A DNA stretch of 64,000 nucleotides. Origin: Bacteroidota bacterium. Its GTDB lineage: Bacteria > Bacteroidota > Bacteroidia > Chitinophagales > Chitinophagaceae. Under the pieces are notes generated by a model. The model did not search any database and was not told the origin of the DNA. It was given only the letters and a program-made list of their open reading frames with translations. The stretch is taken from contig JAFDXE010000002.1 in the NCBI GenBank assembly GCA_018268085.1, positions 1 through 64,000 of the forward strand, written 5' to 3'. Below, one piece after another: positions 32,880-42,166 of the stretch; positions within the stretch are counted from its first letter, which is position 1; every line of letters begins with the position of its first letter. A program made the translations under genes and the position numbers.

Positions 32880-35312
32880 TTAATTTCCTCCTTTGATCCG
32901 CTTGGATTCACTTTCAAGACCGGTTTGCCGCTGGCGTGAATTTTTTACCTGGCTGTTTCCAAACCTCCAGCTAAAATTTAACCTGAATGTCTGGCTTTCC
33001 CAGGAACCACCTCCTTTGATATACAATCCTGCAAAATCATTGGTGGCTTTCCAGGGCGCTGTATGAAAGATATCTGTTGCTGCAATTTTGATATTTGCCT
33101 TTTGTTTTAAAATCGATTTTTGCAAACCTACGTCTACGCCTCCCTGTGACCTGGTTTTCCACGTACCACCCCATACACTCGGGCCATTAAACCAGCCACT
33201 GATTTCCGCTGTATAATTATGGCCCAGCGAAAAACTCTGTTGCAGGTACGCACCGTAAGATGGAATATTCTCTTTTACGGCATTGTCGCCAATTTTTCCC
33301 CTGAACATCTGGTAATTATACCAGATGTTTACATAGCCATTCCACCATTTTTTAATTGGCAATGGCGAACCGATATTGGCGCTGATGATATTCTGCTGAG
33401 CAAAATTTTGTTGCTGCACATAAGTGGCATTACCTACCGTATCTGTTGCCTGTGTTGCATAATCTTTCACATGACTGTAACCAACCGTGGTGTTGATCAT
33501 GCCCATAAAAGTGTGCGTTAATTCAATATTGTCTGTGTACTGCGGACGAAGAAACGCATTGCCCTTTTCGTACGTTAATTCATCAAGTTTATTTTCAAAT
33601 GGGTTTAAATCCTGGTACGTGGGCCTGTCGATTCTACGGCTATACGTTAAGTTTAGCGAATGTTTCTGGCTTACATTCCACGACAAAGCAGCGCTTGGAA
33701 ACAGATCCCAGTAACTTCTTTTCACCTTATTGTCGGATTGGATAAATCCATCGGTACGCGTTAATTCCCCATCACTATTGGTTTGCTCTGTTCTTACACC
33801 GGCCTGCACACTCCATTTCTCATTTAACTGGCGGTTATAATTTATATAAGCAGCATTTACATTTTCCGTGTACTTAAATGAATTGCTTCTCGATAATAAC
33901 TTAACCGGTGTACCATTGATATCATCGGTAAAAAAGTCAAATGTATTTTGTGTTACTACGTATGAAAACTTAAGTCCGTATCCCAGTTTTCCTTTACCCA
34001 GTCTTTGTTCTGCATCCAATTTGGCTGTAAATATATCTATGTCGGTTGGTGTATAGTTCCTGTTGGTGATGCTGCTTAACAGATCCCCGTTTTTAGCGTA
34101 GTAAAAATTAGGCTGATAGCTTCTGCCCGTTCCCCTGAATAAACCATAATCAGCATCAAAATTTATTTCCCTTCCGCTGGTATCTGCATACCGATAATTA
34201 AAATTAAAATTAGCATTGGTACGTTTTCCAGGCACTTTGTTGTTTGCCTTTAATTTCTTTACGTATTCACCGGTGGGCACGTAATAAATATCGGTTGCAC
34301 TGTTGTTCTTCCAGTCGCCATCACTAAAATTGGTGGTAGCCAGTACGCCAATGGTATTTTTGTTATTGAGGAAATAATCCAATCCCGCTTTTACATTGTA
34401 ATTGTTATTATAGTTGTGCATAACAGATTTCTGATCATAAAGCGTATCTTTTTGAATCCTGTACAGGTCGAGTGTATTCTGATTGCGTCCTACATATACA
34501 CCTGCATTTCCAAATACATTTATTTTTTTATTCCTGTAATTCAGGTTCAGTGAACCGTTACCCTTTGGCGTTACTCCCTGTACAAACCCGAGGTTTACGC
34601 TGCCATTCGTTCCGAATTTCTTGTTTTTCTTTAAACGGATATTTACAATGCCTGCATTGCCACTAGCATCATATTTTGCACTTGGGTTGCTGATCATTTC
34701 AATTGCTTCAATATCATTGCTGTTGATACTTTTTAAATAAGCGGCCAGGTCTTTTGTATCCAGTTGCATCATCTTTCCGTCAACATAGATCTTAACACCT
34801 GTTTTTCCTTTCATGGTTATGTTGTCGTTATTATCTACCTGTACTCCCGGGCTCTTCTGTAATAACTCCAGTGCGTTGCTTCCCTGCGCATTGATGCTCG
34901 CTTCCACATTAAATACGGTTTTATCTGCTTTCACTTCTATCATTGGCTTTTTTGAAGTAACCGTTACTCCCTGTAATTTCACGGCACTGGTAACCATGGT
35001 TAGCACAGGCAATTCTTTTGTTTCTCTTTCTTTTAATTCGAACACATCAGAATATTTTTTTTCATAACCGATCAGTGAATAGCTAAGCAGGTAATTGCCG
35101 GCCTTTGAAATGGTTATATCAAATTGCCCCAACGCATCTGTAACATCCGCTTTCACCATGCTGCTGTCTGAAGCTTTCAAAACTGTAATGGTTACCGCAT
35201 TCAGCGCTTTTGTCTTCTCGTCTTTTACAACACCTTTTATTTTTGCAGGCGACTGTGCAAAAGATTGCAGGGCGATCATCAGTAAAATGACAGGTAAAAT
35301 TATCTTTCTCAT
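32880..35312 (-). CDS. TonB-dependent-type outer-membrane beta-barrel protein
   Basis: The 810-residue product has a signal peptide (1-19) and an N-terminal carboxypeptidase-regulatory-like domain (about 22-110; IKGVVKDEKTKALNAVTITV). A plug domain runs at about 115-240 (ALELLQKSPGVQVDNNDNIT, DIEAIEMISNPSAKYDASGN). A long beta-barrel (OMP_b-brl_3 type) ends in RLNFSWRFGNS. It carries a Lys/Arg-rich tail after the barrel. Members of this family form gated outer-membrane channels for nutrients or peptides; no SusD partner is encoded here. A paralogue sits at 61078 with a near-identical plan. Confidence 0.9.
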   Translation of the reverse strand: MRKIILPVILLMIALQSFAQSPAKIKGVVKDEKTKALNAVTITVLKASDSSMVKADVTDALGQFDITISKAGNYLLSYSLIGYEKKYSDVFELKERETKELPVLTMVTSAVKLQGVTVTSKKPMIEVKADKTVFNVEASINAQGSNALELLQKSPGVQVDNNDNITMKGKTGVKIYVDGKMMQLDTKDLAAYLKSINSNDIEAIEMISNPSAKYDASGNAGIVNIRLKKNKKFGTNGSVNLGFVQGVTPKGNGSLNLNYRNKKINVFGNAGVYVGRNQNTLDLYRIQKDTLYDQKSVMHNYNNNYNVKAGLDYFLNNKNTIGVLATTNFSDGDWKNNSATDIYYVPTGEYVKKLKANNKVPGKRTNANFNFNYRYADTSGREINFDADYGLFRGTGRSYQPNFYYAKNGDLLSSITNRNYTPTDIDIFTAKLDAEQRLGKGKLGYGLKFSYVVTQNTFDFFTDDINGTPVKLLSRSNSFKYTENVNAAYINYNRQLNEKWSVQAGVRTEQTNSDGELTRTDGFIQSDNKVKRSYWDLFPSAALSWNVSQKHSLNLTYSRRIDRPTYQDLNPFENKLDELTYEKGNAFLRPQYTDNIELTHTFMGMINTTVGYSHVKDYATQATDTVGNATYVQQQNFAQQNIISANIGSPLPIKKWWNGYVNIWYNYQMFRGKIGDNAVKENIPSYGAYLQQSFSLGHNYTAEISGWFNGPSVWGGTWKTRSQGGVDVGLQKSILKQKANIKIAATDIFHTAPWKATNDFAGLYIKGGGSWESQTFRLNFSWRFGNSQVKNSRQRQTGLESESKRIKGGN

Positions 35313-35495
35313 CTGTAAACTAATTTTTAATTGATACGCAAATCAATAACAAATTGTTACAGGCAGATTTGGAAATGGGATGAACTGTATCTTTTACAGC
35401 ATGAATGGGAAATGCGATCACATGAACATGTAGTTACCCGGTAAGTTTGGGTAATGTATGCAAAAGCGGGTAAGGATAAACGTTTGATAAAGCAA

Positions 35496-36287
35496 TTAAT
35501 CTGCTTTATTGCCAATGGGAATGGCAAGTTTGATCCCGCTGAAAAAATAACTGTCTCTTCTTGATGAATTCCCCCGCTTCTCTCCTTCTTCCATGAAAGG
35601 TTCTCGTTTCCGGTACGACAACTGAGCAGCCGTTTCGCCTCTCACTTCCTGGAGTGCTTTCTGGTTAGGATATGTTTTACTTACATCATCAAGATAATCG
35701 GTGAAGATGATCCGGTAACCGAATTCAAAACCAATTTCCCAATGTTGTTTTTTTGTACGGTATTTAAATCCGCCGCCAAAAGGGATGAACGGTTGAATTA
35801 ATGAATATTTTTTCCTCGTTGGATAACCGGGCAAACCCTGGCCTTCCGTTCCCAACGGTTGTAACATCACTTTCTTTCCATCATCGGTATAGGTGTATGG
35901 ATTAAAATAAAATGCACCCACACCTCCGAAAATATATGGATAAGCGTAATAAACTTCCGGATCGAGCACGTTCACCTCTACAGCCGCATACAATTCATAC
36001 AGGTTTGTTTTAAAACTCAGGTGCCGGCTTTGCAAACCCGCATCCGGATTATCAATATCTCTTGCACCCAGTTTGGCAAACGATAACCCGGCCCTGAAAT
36101 TTAAAAAATCTCCTGAATTATATTTCAAATTGAGGCAGAACGACGGACCTATGCGCTTTGCAGATAATTCTCTCTTTGTAAGATCGCCATTATAGGATGC
36201 GATACCGGCCACAGCTTCCGCATACCACTGCTGGGCATTTGTTACAGAATGAATAAAAAAACAAAGGAGTAAAGTATAGAACTTCAT
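35496..36287 (-). CDS. DUF6089-family outer-membrane protein
   Basis: The 263-residue product has a signal peptide (1-18) and a small beta-barrel. It shows the typical DUF6089 opening WYAEAVAGIASYNGDLTKRE, alternating aromatic strands (FLNFRAGLSFAKLGARDIDN, AYPYIFGGVGAFYFNPYTYT) and the final GIKLAIPIG strand. DUF6089 proteins are Bacteroidota outer-membrane proteins of unknown function. The gene is divergent from the DUF885 lipoprotein gene at 36510, sharing a 222-bp upstream region. Confidence 0.85.
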   Translation of the reverse strand: MKFYTLLLCFFIHSVTNAQQWYAEAVAGIASYNGDLTKRELSAKRIGPSFCLNLKYNSGDFLNFRAGLSFAKLGARDIDNPDAGLQSRHLSFKTNLYELYAAVEVNVLDPEVYYAYPYIFGGVGAFYFNPYTYTDDGKKVMLQPLGTEGQGLPGYPTRKKYSLIQPFIPFGGGFKYRTKKQHWEIGFEFGYRIIFTDYLDDVSKTYPNQKALQEVRGETAAQLSYRKREPFMEEGEKRGNSSRRDSYFFSGIKLAIPIGNKAD

Positions 36288-36509
36288 TCAAAACGATTGT
36301 GTGTAAAAATGTTGGCCTTTCAAATAAGGATTGAACAAAAAGCAATTAGGATAGCGGTAAAAGTACTCATTTTTGCGGAACCAAATCTGCGTATCGGGAA
36401 AAATTATGGCATGGCTTTCCTGTGTAAACCGTCACGTTTTTCTTCCGTTTATCCGTATCCCGGCTTTATTCAGCAGTATTTTTCTATATTCATTTATTAA
36501 ATCACAACT

Positions 36510-38315
36510 ATGAAGAAATATATCCTTTTCCTGGTGGTAATTGCCTGCTCCTGCACAGAATCCAGAAAAGATAATGCAGCAGCGATGAGCGATAGTCCTG
36601 CGCTCAAACAGATGCTTCAGCAATATTATAACGAACGCATGCAATTGTTCCCGCTAGAAGCTACGGCCAATGGTGATAGTACATATAATAACCTGTTGCC
36701 GGCAGATTTTACCGACAGCTACCGTGCAAAACTGAAAGATTTTTTTACAAACTATTCAGCAAAAATCGCAGCATTCAACCGCGACAGGTTAAATGACAAC
36801 GATAAAAAAAGCTTCGATATTTTTTCTTACGAAATGAAAATGCAACTGGAAGGATTGTCGCTGGGTTTCATGGCAAGTTCTGCACTGGTCGATAATGCAT
36901 ATATGCCCTTTGATCAGTTTAACGGGCTCCCTTTATTACTAGGACAAATGGGAAGCGGCAGCGGTAACCAGCCTTTCGCAACATTGAAAGATTATACAAA
37001 CTGGTTGCAAAGAGGAAATGCATTTGCTGCATGGGCCGACAGCGCAATAGTTTACTTCAGGAAAGGAATGAAGATGAATTATGTACTGCCGCACGCAATT
37101 GTTGTAAAGATGATTCCGCAAATGAAAGCCATGCTCACCGATAGTGTACAAAAAAGTTTATTCTATGAACCGCTGAATAAATTTCCTGCAGGTATTGCTG
37201 ATGAAGACAGGCAAACACTTATAAAAGAATACAGCACCATGATAAAAGAGGTGATCATTCCCTCTTATGGAAAACTGGCTGCTTTTCTTGAAAAGGAATA
37301 CCTGCCTGCATCCAGGAATTCTACCGGCGTAAATGCACTGCCCGGAGGGGATAAATATTATGCCTACATGGTTCGGTACTGGACAACAACGCATAAAACA
37401 CCGGAAGAGATTTATAACACCGGGCTGGCCGAAGTGACACGCATCCATGCAGCAATGGAACAGATAAAGCAACAGGTTGGATTTAAAGGAGACCTGCCAG
37501 CTTTTTTTGAATTCATGAAAACGAATAAGCAGTTCATGCCTTTTACAACTGCAGAACAGGTGCTGGATGCATTTCGCAATATTCAAAAACGCATAGATCC
37601 TAATCTCAAAAAGATGTTTGGCGTTGTGCCGAAAACAAGATTTGAAATCAGGGAAACAGAAGCATTCCGGGAAGCAAGTGCCAGTGCAGAATATTATCCG
37701 GGATTGCCCGATAATTCAAGACCGGGAATATTTTATGTGCCGATCATTGATCCAACAACATTCAACATCACCAGTGGAATGGAAAGCCTGTTTTTACATG
37801 AAGCAATCCCTGGACATCATTACCAGATGTCGTTGCAATCAGAAAACACAAACCTGCCTGCTTTCAGAAAATTCATCTGGTATGGTGCATACGGTGAAGG
37901 TTATGCGCTGTATTGTGAAAGCCTGGGAAAGGAACTGGGTTTATATACAGATTCGTATCAGCACATGGGCGCATTAGGCGATGAAATATTACGGGCTATA
38001 AGATTGGTTGTTGATGTAGGTATGCATACCGGTAAAATGACAAGAGAAGAAGCCATTAAGTACATGATGGATAATATGGCCATGAGTGAAGAAGGTGCGG
38101 TTGCGGAAATTGAAAGATATATGGTTTTTCCCGGTCAGGCATTGAGTTATAAAACAGGTGCGCTTAAGATAAGGGAACTGAGAGATAAGTATGCGAAGGA
38201 ACTGGGCAATAAATTTAATCTTGCAGCATTTCATGATGAATTCCTGAAGAATGGTTGTATGCCGCTGGAGGTTATTGAAAGAAGTTTAGATGAATGGGCG
38301 GAAAGAAATAAGTGA
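36510..38315 (+). CDS. DUF885 putative metallopeptidase, lipoprotein
   Basis: The 601-residue protein has a lipoprotein signal (MKKYILFLVVIACSCTESRK, lipobox near Cys14-15). It then has a mostly helical DUF885 body. The catalytic-type motif HEAIPGHH (residues 430-437, preceded by LFL) has the extended H-E-x5-H zinc-site pattern typical of DUF885, and AYGEGYALYCESLGKELGLY follows. DUF885 proteins resemble thermolysin/M32-like peptidases, and some members are oligopeptide hydrolases. A periplasmic or outer-membrane-anchored peptidase is likely. It is on its own strand, with no operon partner. Confidence 0.88.
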   Translation: MKKYILFLVVIACSCTESRKDNAAAMSDSPALKQMLQQYYNERMQLFPLEATANGDSTYNNLLPADFTDSYRAKLKDFFTNYSAKIAAFNRDRLNDNDKKSFDIFSYEMKMQLEGLSLGFMASSALVDNAYMPFDQFNGLPLLLGQMGSGSGNQPFATLKDYTNWLQRGNAFAAWADSAIVYFRKGMKMNYVLPHAIVVKMIPQMKAMLTDSVQKSLFYEPLNKFPAGIADEDRQTLIKEYSTMIKEVIIPSYGKLAAFLEKEYLPASRNSTGVNALPGGDKYYAYMVRYWTTTHKTPEEIYNTGLAEVTRIHAAMEQIKQQVGFKGDLPAFFEFMKTNKQFMPFTTAEQVLDAFRNIQKRIDPNLKKMFGVVPKTRFEIRETEAFREASASAEYYPGLPDNSRPGIFYVPIIDPTTFNITSGMESLFLHEAIPGHHYQMSLQSENTNLPAFRKFIWYGAYGEGYALYCESLGKELGLYTDSYQHMGALGDEILRAIRLVVDVGMHTGKMTREEAIKYMMDNMAMSEEGAVAEIERYMVFPGQALSYKTGALKIRELRDKYAKELGNKFNLAAFHDEFLKNGCMPLEVIERSLDEWAERNK

Positions 38316-38350
38316 TTGGCTGATATGCCACGAGTAAATATAAATGATAT

Positions 38351-39040
38351 TCAACTGTCAGACTGAATCATCTCCTGTTGTGCCTGTAACAATGCGGCAG
38401 CGATCAATGCATTGAGTTCTTTGGCCCTGTTCATGATCATCATGTGGTTACCGTTTTTTATGATATGTGTTGGCTTTGTAAATCGTAAAGGCAATACCTT
38501 GTCCTTTGTGCCATGTATTTGAACAAGCCTGGCAGGAATGGAATCATTCTTCCAATGCAACACCGCACCCATTGCCCATTTAATAAACATCGGGTCGCTT
38601 TCATTAATTACCTGGTACAGGACTTTGCGGTCTGCTTCATTGTCGGAAGTAAACAAACGGTTAAGTATAGAGGCAGATTTTAAAAACCTCACCGGTATTA
38701 GTTTATGCAAGGGTAAATATTTCGACAACCTGAAATAGGAAGGTAAATGTGAATGAGCAGGTACACTGGAAATTAAAATAGTAACCACAGGGCAATTGCC
38801 TGCAGCGCAAAATTGTTTGGTGATTTCAGCAGCCATCATCCCTCCCATCGATAAACCCAGCAATGCAAATTTTTCTCCTGGTTTAATGGCCGCAGCTAAT
38901 CTTAATGAATAGGCTTCCAGGCTATCATTCTTTCTGAATGGAATCCATTCGAGGTGTTTAATGGTAAATCCTCCGGGCAGGTGAATGTGTTTGAATACAC
39001 GACTGTCGGCACCCATCCCGCTGATAAAATATACTTTCAT
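38351..39040 (-). CDS. Alpha/beta-fold hydrolase
   Basis: The 229-residue soluble protein has the oxyanion loop VYFISGMGADSRVF (residues 3-16) and the nucleophile elbow GLSMGG with Ser64. A candidate acid lies in VQIHGTKDKVLPLRF and a candidate catalytic His in IIKNGNHMMIMNRA. The fold matches small BioH/PldB-like esterases, but the substrate is unknown. It converges on the DUF885 gene with 35 bp between stops. Confidence 0.88.
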   Translation of the reverse strand: MKVYFISGMGADSRVFKHIHLPGGFTIKHLEWIPFRKNDSLEAYSLRLAAAIKPGEKFALLGLSMGGMMAAEITKQFCAAGNCPVVTILISSVPAHSHLPSYFRLSKYLPLHKLIPVRFLKSASILNRLFTSDNEADRKVLYQVINESDPMFIKWAMGAVLHWKNDSIPARLVQIHGTKDKVLPLRFTKPTHIIKNGNHMMIMNRAKELNALIAAALLQAQQEMIQSDS

Positions 39041-39147
39041 TACTGTAAAAATATCCGCAGTGCTGTTAATAAAAAAATATTGGAACAGGCTATTTTTTTT
39101 TGTATCTTAAATGTATCTTAAAATTACTCACCTTAAAACCTCTTTCT

Positions 39148-39579
39148 ATGGGCTTGTTTCATCAGTCATACCGAACCGGAGAAAACGTTCCTAAATGGAT
39201 CTTTATTTTAAGGATAGTTGTAGGGCTTAGTCTTGTATTTAAAGCCTATACATTCTTTACCCGTCCCGAAATTCTGTCAAATGCATTTGCCAATTCGGGT
39301 TTTCTGAATGCAACGGATTTCCTGATCCCGCTTGTTCCCTGGGTAAACCTCATTGGCGGAATTTTAATAACAGTTGGTTTATTTACACGACTTGCTTCAC
39401 TTGTACAGATCCCATTGATGTTCGGTGCCGTATTGTTCGTTAACCTGAAGGATACTGCAACCGCCGATCTGCCCTTTTCTTTCCTCATACTCGTATTGGT
39501 GGTTGTATTCTCATTCATTGGCGGAGGATATTTATCCCTCGACGAATCATATCGAAAACCTTTAGCTACGGCTGAATAA
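39148..39579 (+). CDS. DoxX-family membrane protein
   Basis: The 143-residue product, starting at the ATG at 39148 (a TTG at 39100 would add 16 residues), has four membrane helices. The DoxX pattern includes WIFILRIVVGLSLVFKAYTF, VNLIGGILITVGLFTRLASL and IPLMFGAVLFVNLKDTATAD. DoxX proteins act as quinone- or membrane-stress-linked oxidoreductase subunits in other taxa, though many members are uncharacterised. It ends at the strong terminator at 39590-39616. Confidence 0.85.
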   Translation: MGLFHQSYRTGENVPKWIFILRIVVGLSLVFKAYTFFTRPEILSNAFANSGFLNATDFLIPLVPWVNLIGGILITVGLFTRLASLVQIPLMFGAVLFVNLKDTATADLPFSFLILVLVVVFSFIGGGYLSLDESYRKPLATAE

Positions 39580-39585
39580 TAAATA

Positions 39586-39616
39586 GTAAAAGTCCCGGAT
39601 AACGCCGGGACTTTTT
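39586..39616. terminator. Bidirectional Rho-independent terminator
   Basis: AAGTCCCGG (39590-39598) and CCGGGACTT (39605-39613) form a perfect 9-bp stem with an ATAACG loop, flanked by A- and T-runs. It ends doxX in the plus direction and can also end the vWA gene, whose stop is at 39635. Confidence 0.9.
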
Positions 39617-39634
39617 ATAACGACTTATCTTTCT

Positions 39635-41509
39635 TTATTCTTCTTCCTCTTTTTCACCTGAGTTCAGTCGTTCTGCTGTTTTCACAAGTGTAATAAATTC
39701 CTGCCTGTATCCTTCTTTGTCGCTTCCGGTTGCAGTGGCAGCCAGTTTCCTTATCTTCTCATAACTATTATCTCCTTTAAATTTACTGTTGCGCAACAGC
39801 ATACCAAATCCGGCAACGGCAGAAGCAAACCGAAAATTTTCAGACATACTTTCCTTGTTTCCTGCCTGGAACATTACCGGCTGTTCCAGTAATTTACTTA
39901 CATCGCCCTGTGGTGCTTTATACCTGAGCCTGATATTTACCCATTCATTTCCGTGGGTGCTGCTGTTAGCTTCATACGAATGCTGGTATTTAAGTGTATC
40001 CACAGTTTTTAAATAGGGCGATGGAACACCTGCTGGGATTATTTCATACAAAGCGGTAACGGTATGCCCGCTTCCCATTTCACCGGCATCTTTAGTATCA
40101 TCTTTAAAATCTTCTTTATTCAATAAACGATTTTCGTACCCAATCAAACGGTAACCGGCCACTAATGCCGGATTAAATTCTACCTGTAGTTTTACATCTT
40201 TTGCAATGGTGAATAAAGTGCCGCCAAATTCATTCACCAGCACTTTCCTTGCTTCGTTAATGCCGTCGATATATGCATGGTTGCCATTTCCCTTATCTGC
40301 CAGTAGTTGCATTTTATTGTCTTTATAATTCCCCATTCCATAGCCAAGTACCGTTAGGAATATCCGGCTCTCCCGCTTCTTTTCAATTAAACGAACCATC
40401 GTATCATCACTGCTTTCTCCTACATTAAAATCACCATCCGTACAAAGTATCACCCTGTTATTTCCATCCTTAATAAAATTTTTCATCGCAATAGTATAAG
40501 CGAGTTTTATTCCTTCACCACCGGCAGTTGAACCACCCGCTTCCAGGTTGTTGATGGCTGTTTTTATTTTTTGTTTACAGGCGCCACTCGTAGCCGGTAA
40601 TACCAATCCTGCATTGCCGGCATATACTACAATTGAAATTTTATCCTGTTCACGCAATTGATCCGTGAGCAGCTTTAATGAAGATTTTACCAACGGCAAT
40701 TTATTTTCATCTTCCATCGATCCCGATACATCAATTAAAAAAACAAGATTGCTGGCCGGAAGATCCGTAACCGGAATGTGTTTTCCCTGCAGCCCCACGA
40801 GTAATAATTTGTTGGAGCTCCATGGGCAATTCCGCAATTCCGTATTTATGGAAAATGGCTGATCACCTGCAGGCTCAGGATAGTTGTAGGTGAAATAATT
40901 GATCATCTCCTCCACCCGAACAGCACCTTCGGGAGGCATTTGACTGGCATTCAGAAAGCGACGCACATTACTATACGATGCCGCATCCACATCAATAGAA
41001 AAAGTTGATAAGGGTTCATCCGTAACCCGGTGAAATTCATTTTCAGCAATATTGCTGTAGTCCTCTGTATTGGCTCCGTCAGGTGAGTAACCATTGCTAT
41101 TAGAAAGTTGGTAACTCCCGGTTGACATTGTACCCAATGATGGAGCTACATAACTTACAGCCTGGTCTCTTTTGATGGAAAGGCCGGTTACCACAACTTC
41201 CTGCAACGCCATACTGTTTTGTTCCATCACCACATTTAAGAATGACTGTTTTTTTATTTTTATTTCTTTATCCGAATACCCAACAGCCCTGAATACCAAT
41301 ACCGCATTAGGATTTGAAACTGTGAGCGAAAAATTTCCGTTTTCATTCGTGGTACTCCCGTTTTTCGTTCCCTTTTCCTGCACCGTAGCAAATGCGATGG
41401 GATTGCCTTGTTTATCTTTTAACACACCTTTTACCGTGAAGGATGCCTGATACCCGATAGAGAAAGCAATACTTGTAAATACCATTGCAAATAGTAATAG
41501 CTTTTTCAT
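39635..41509 (-). CDS. vWA-domain protein with carboxypeptidase-like domain (YfbK-like)
   Basis: The 624-residue protein has a signal peptide or anchor (1-18). A carboxypeptidase-regulatory-like domain runs at about 25-115 (VKGVLKDKQGNPIAFATVQE) and ends in the plug-like ALQEVVVTG. A von Willebrand A domain at about 250-430 has the MIDAS motif DVSGSMEDENK (residues about 258-268). A DUF3520-type tail carries VMFQAGNKESMSENFRFASA. It is YfbK-like and should sit in the periplasm or outer surface, binding a metal-dependent partner. It is divergent from the ECF sigma gene; the two start codons are 79 bp apart. Confidence 0.88.
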   Translation of the reverse strand: MKKLLLFAMVFTSIAFSIGYQASFTVKGVLKDKQGNPIAFATVQEKGTKNGSTTNENGNFSLTVSNPNAVLVFRAVGYSDKEIKIKKQSFLNVVMEQNSMALQEVVVTGLSIKRDQAVSYVAPSLGTMSTGSYQLSNSNGYSPDGANTEDYSNIAENEFHRVTDEPLSTFSIDVDAASYSNVRRFLNASQMPPEGAVRVEEMINYFTYNYPEPAGDQPFSINTELRNCPWSSNKLLLVGLQGKHIPVTDLPASNLVFLIDVSGSMEDENKLPLVKSSLKLLTDQLREQDKISIVVYAGNAGLVLPATSGACKQKIKTAINNLEAGGSTAGGEGIKLAYTIAMKNFIKDGNNRVILCTDGDFNVGESSDDTMVRLIEKKRESRIFLTVLGYGMGNYKDNKMQLLADKGNGNHAYIDGINEARKVLVNEFGGTLFTIAKDVKLQVEFNPALVAGYRLIGYENRLLNKEDFKDDTKDAGEMGSGHTVTALYEIIPAGVPSPYLKTVDTLKYQHSYEANSSTHGNEWVNIRLRYKAPQGDVSKLLEQPVMFQAGNKESMSENFRFASAVAGFGMLLRNSKFKGDNSYEKIRKLAATATGSDKEGYRQEFITLVKTAERLNSGEKEEEE

Positions 41510-41588
41510 ATATTTTTTTTATTACAGATGCAGGTAATTTGACAATTGCATAAGCATCCGTAAAAAAATATTTGAATAACTTAGCCTG

Positions 41589-42164
41589 TTGACGTTCATT
41601 AAAAACATAACAACCGGAATTGCTGATGCCGAACTGGTAGCTGCCTATAAACGCGACGGCGACATGGAAGTGCTCTCCAATCTTTACCAGCGCTACATGG
41701 ACCTTGTGTATGGTGTATGCCTTAAATACTTTGAAAATTCCGATGATGCAAAAGATGCAGTGATCAATATTTTTGAAGAACTGGTTGTTAAAGTAAGAAA
41801 ATATGAAATAGAACATTTTAAAGCCTGGTTGTATCAACTGGCAAGGAATCATTGCCTGATGAAGCTGAGAAGTGAAAAAAATAAACCACGTGCTGTAGTG
41901 TATGATTTTATGTATTTGGAAGAGAATATACATCTTACCGAAGTAGTGATCAAAGAAGAACAGTTTGAAACCATGAATGATTGTATGCAGCAATTGCCGG
42001 AAGAACAAAAAATGGCAATCGAAATGTTTTACCTGAAAGAGAATAGTTATAAAACAATTGCGGAAACTACAGGTACAGATATTAATAAAATAAGAAGCTT
42101 TATCCAAAACGGGAGAAGGAACCTGAAAATTTGTATGGAAAAAAAATCGGTTGAAAATTATTAA
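41589..42164 (+). CDS. ECF-type RNA polymerase sigma factor
   Basis: The 191-residue sigma-70 factor has region 2 DLVYGVCLKYFENSDDAKDA (about 37-56) with IFEELVVKVRKYEIEHFKAW. Region 4 is QLPEEQKMAIEMFYLKENSY with the HTH YKTIAETTGTDINKIRSFIQ. Start choice: no ATG occurs until residue 26, which would cut region 2, so the TTG at 41589 (MTFIKNITTGI) is used. The anti-sigma-type gene starts 2 bp after its stop, so the pair is one operon and its activity is almost surely held by that partner. It is divergent from the vWA gene. Confidence 0.92.
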   Translation: MTFIKNITTGIADAELVAAYKRDGDMEVLSNLYQRYMDLVYGVCLKYFENSDDAKDAVINIFEELVVKVRKYEIEHFKAWLYQLARNHCLMKLRSEKNKPRAVVYDFMYLEENIHLTEVVIKEEQFETMNDCMQQLPEEQKMAIEMFYLKENSYKTIAETTGTDINKIRSFIQNGRRNLKICMEKKSVENY

Positions 42165-42166
42165 AC

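Noticed and set aside
36297..36500. 67-aa plus-strand frame in the DUF6089-DUF885 divergent region
   Set aside because: It starts 10 bp from the divergent DUF6089 gene, has no family, and lies in what should be the shared promoter region.
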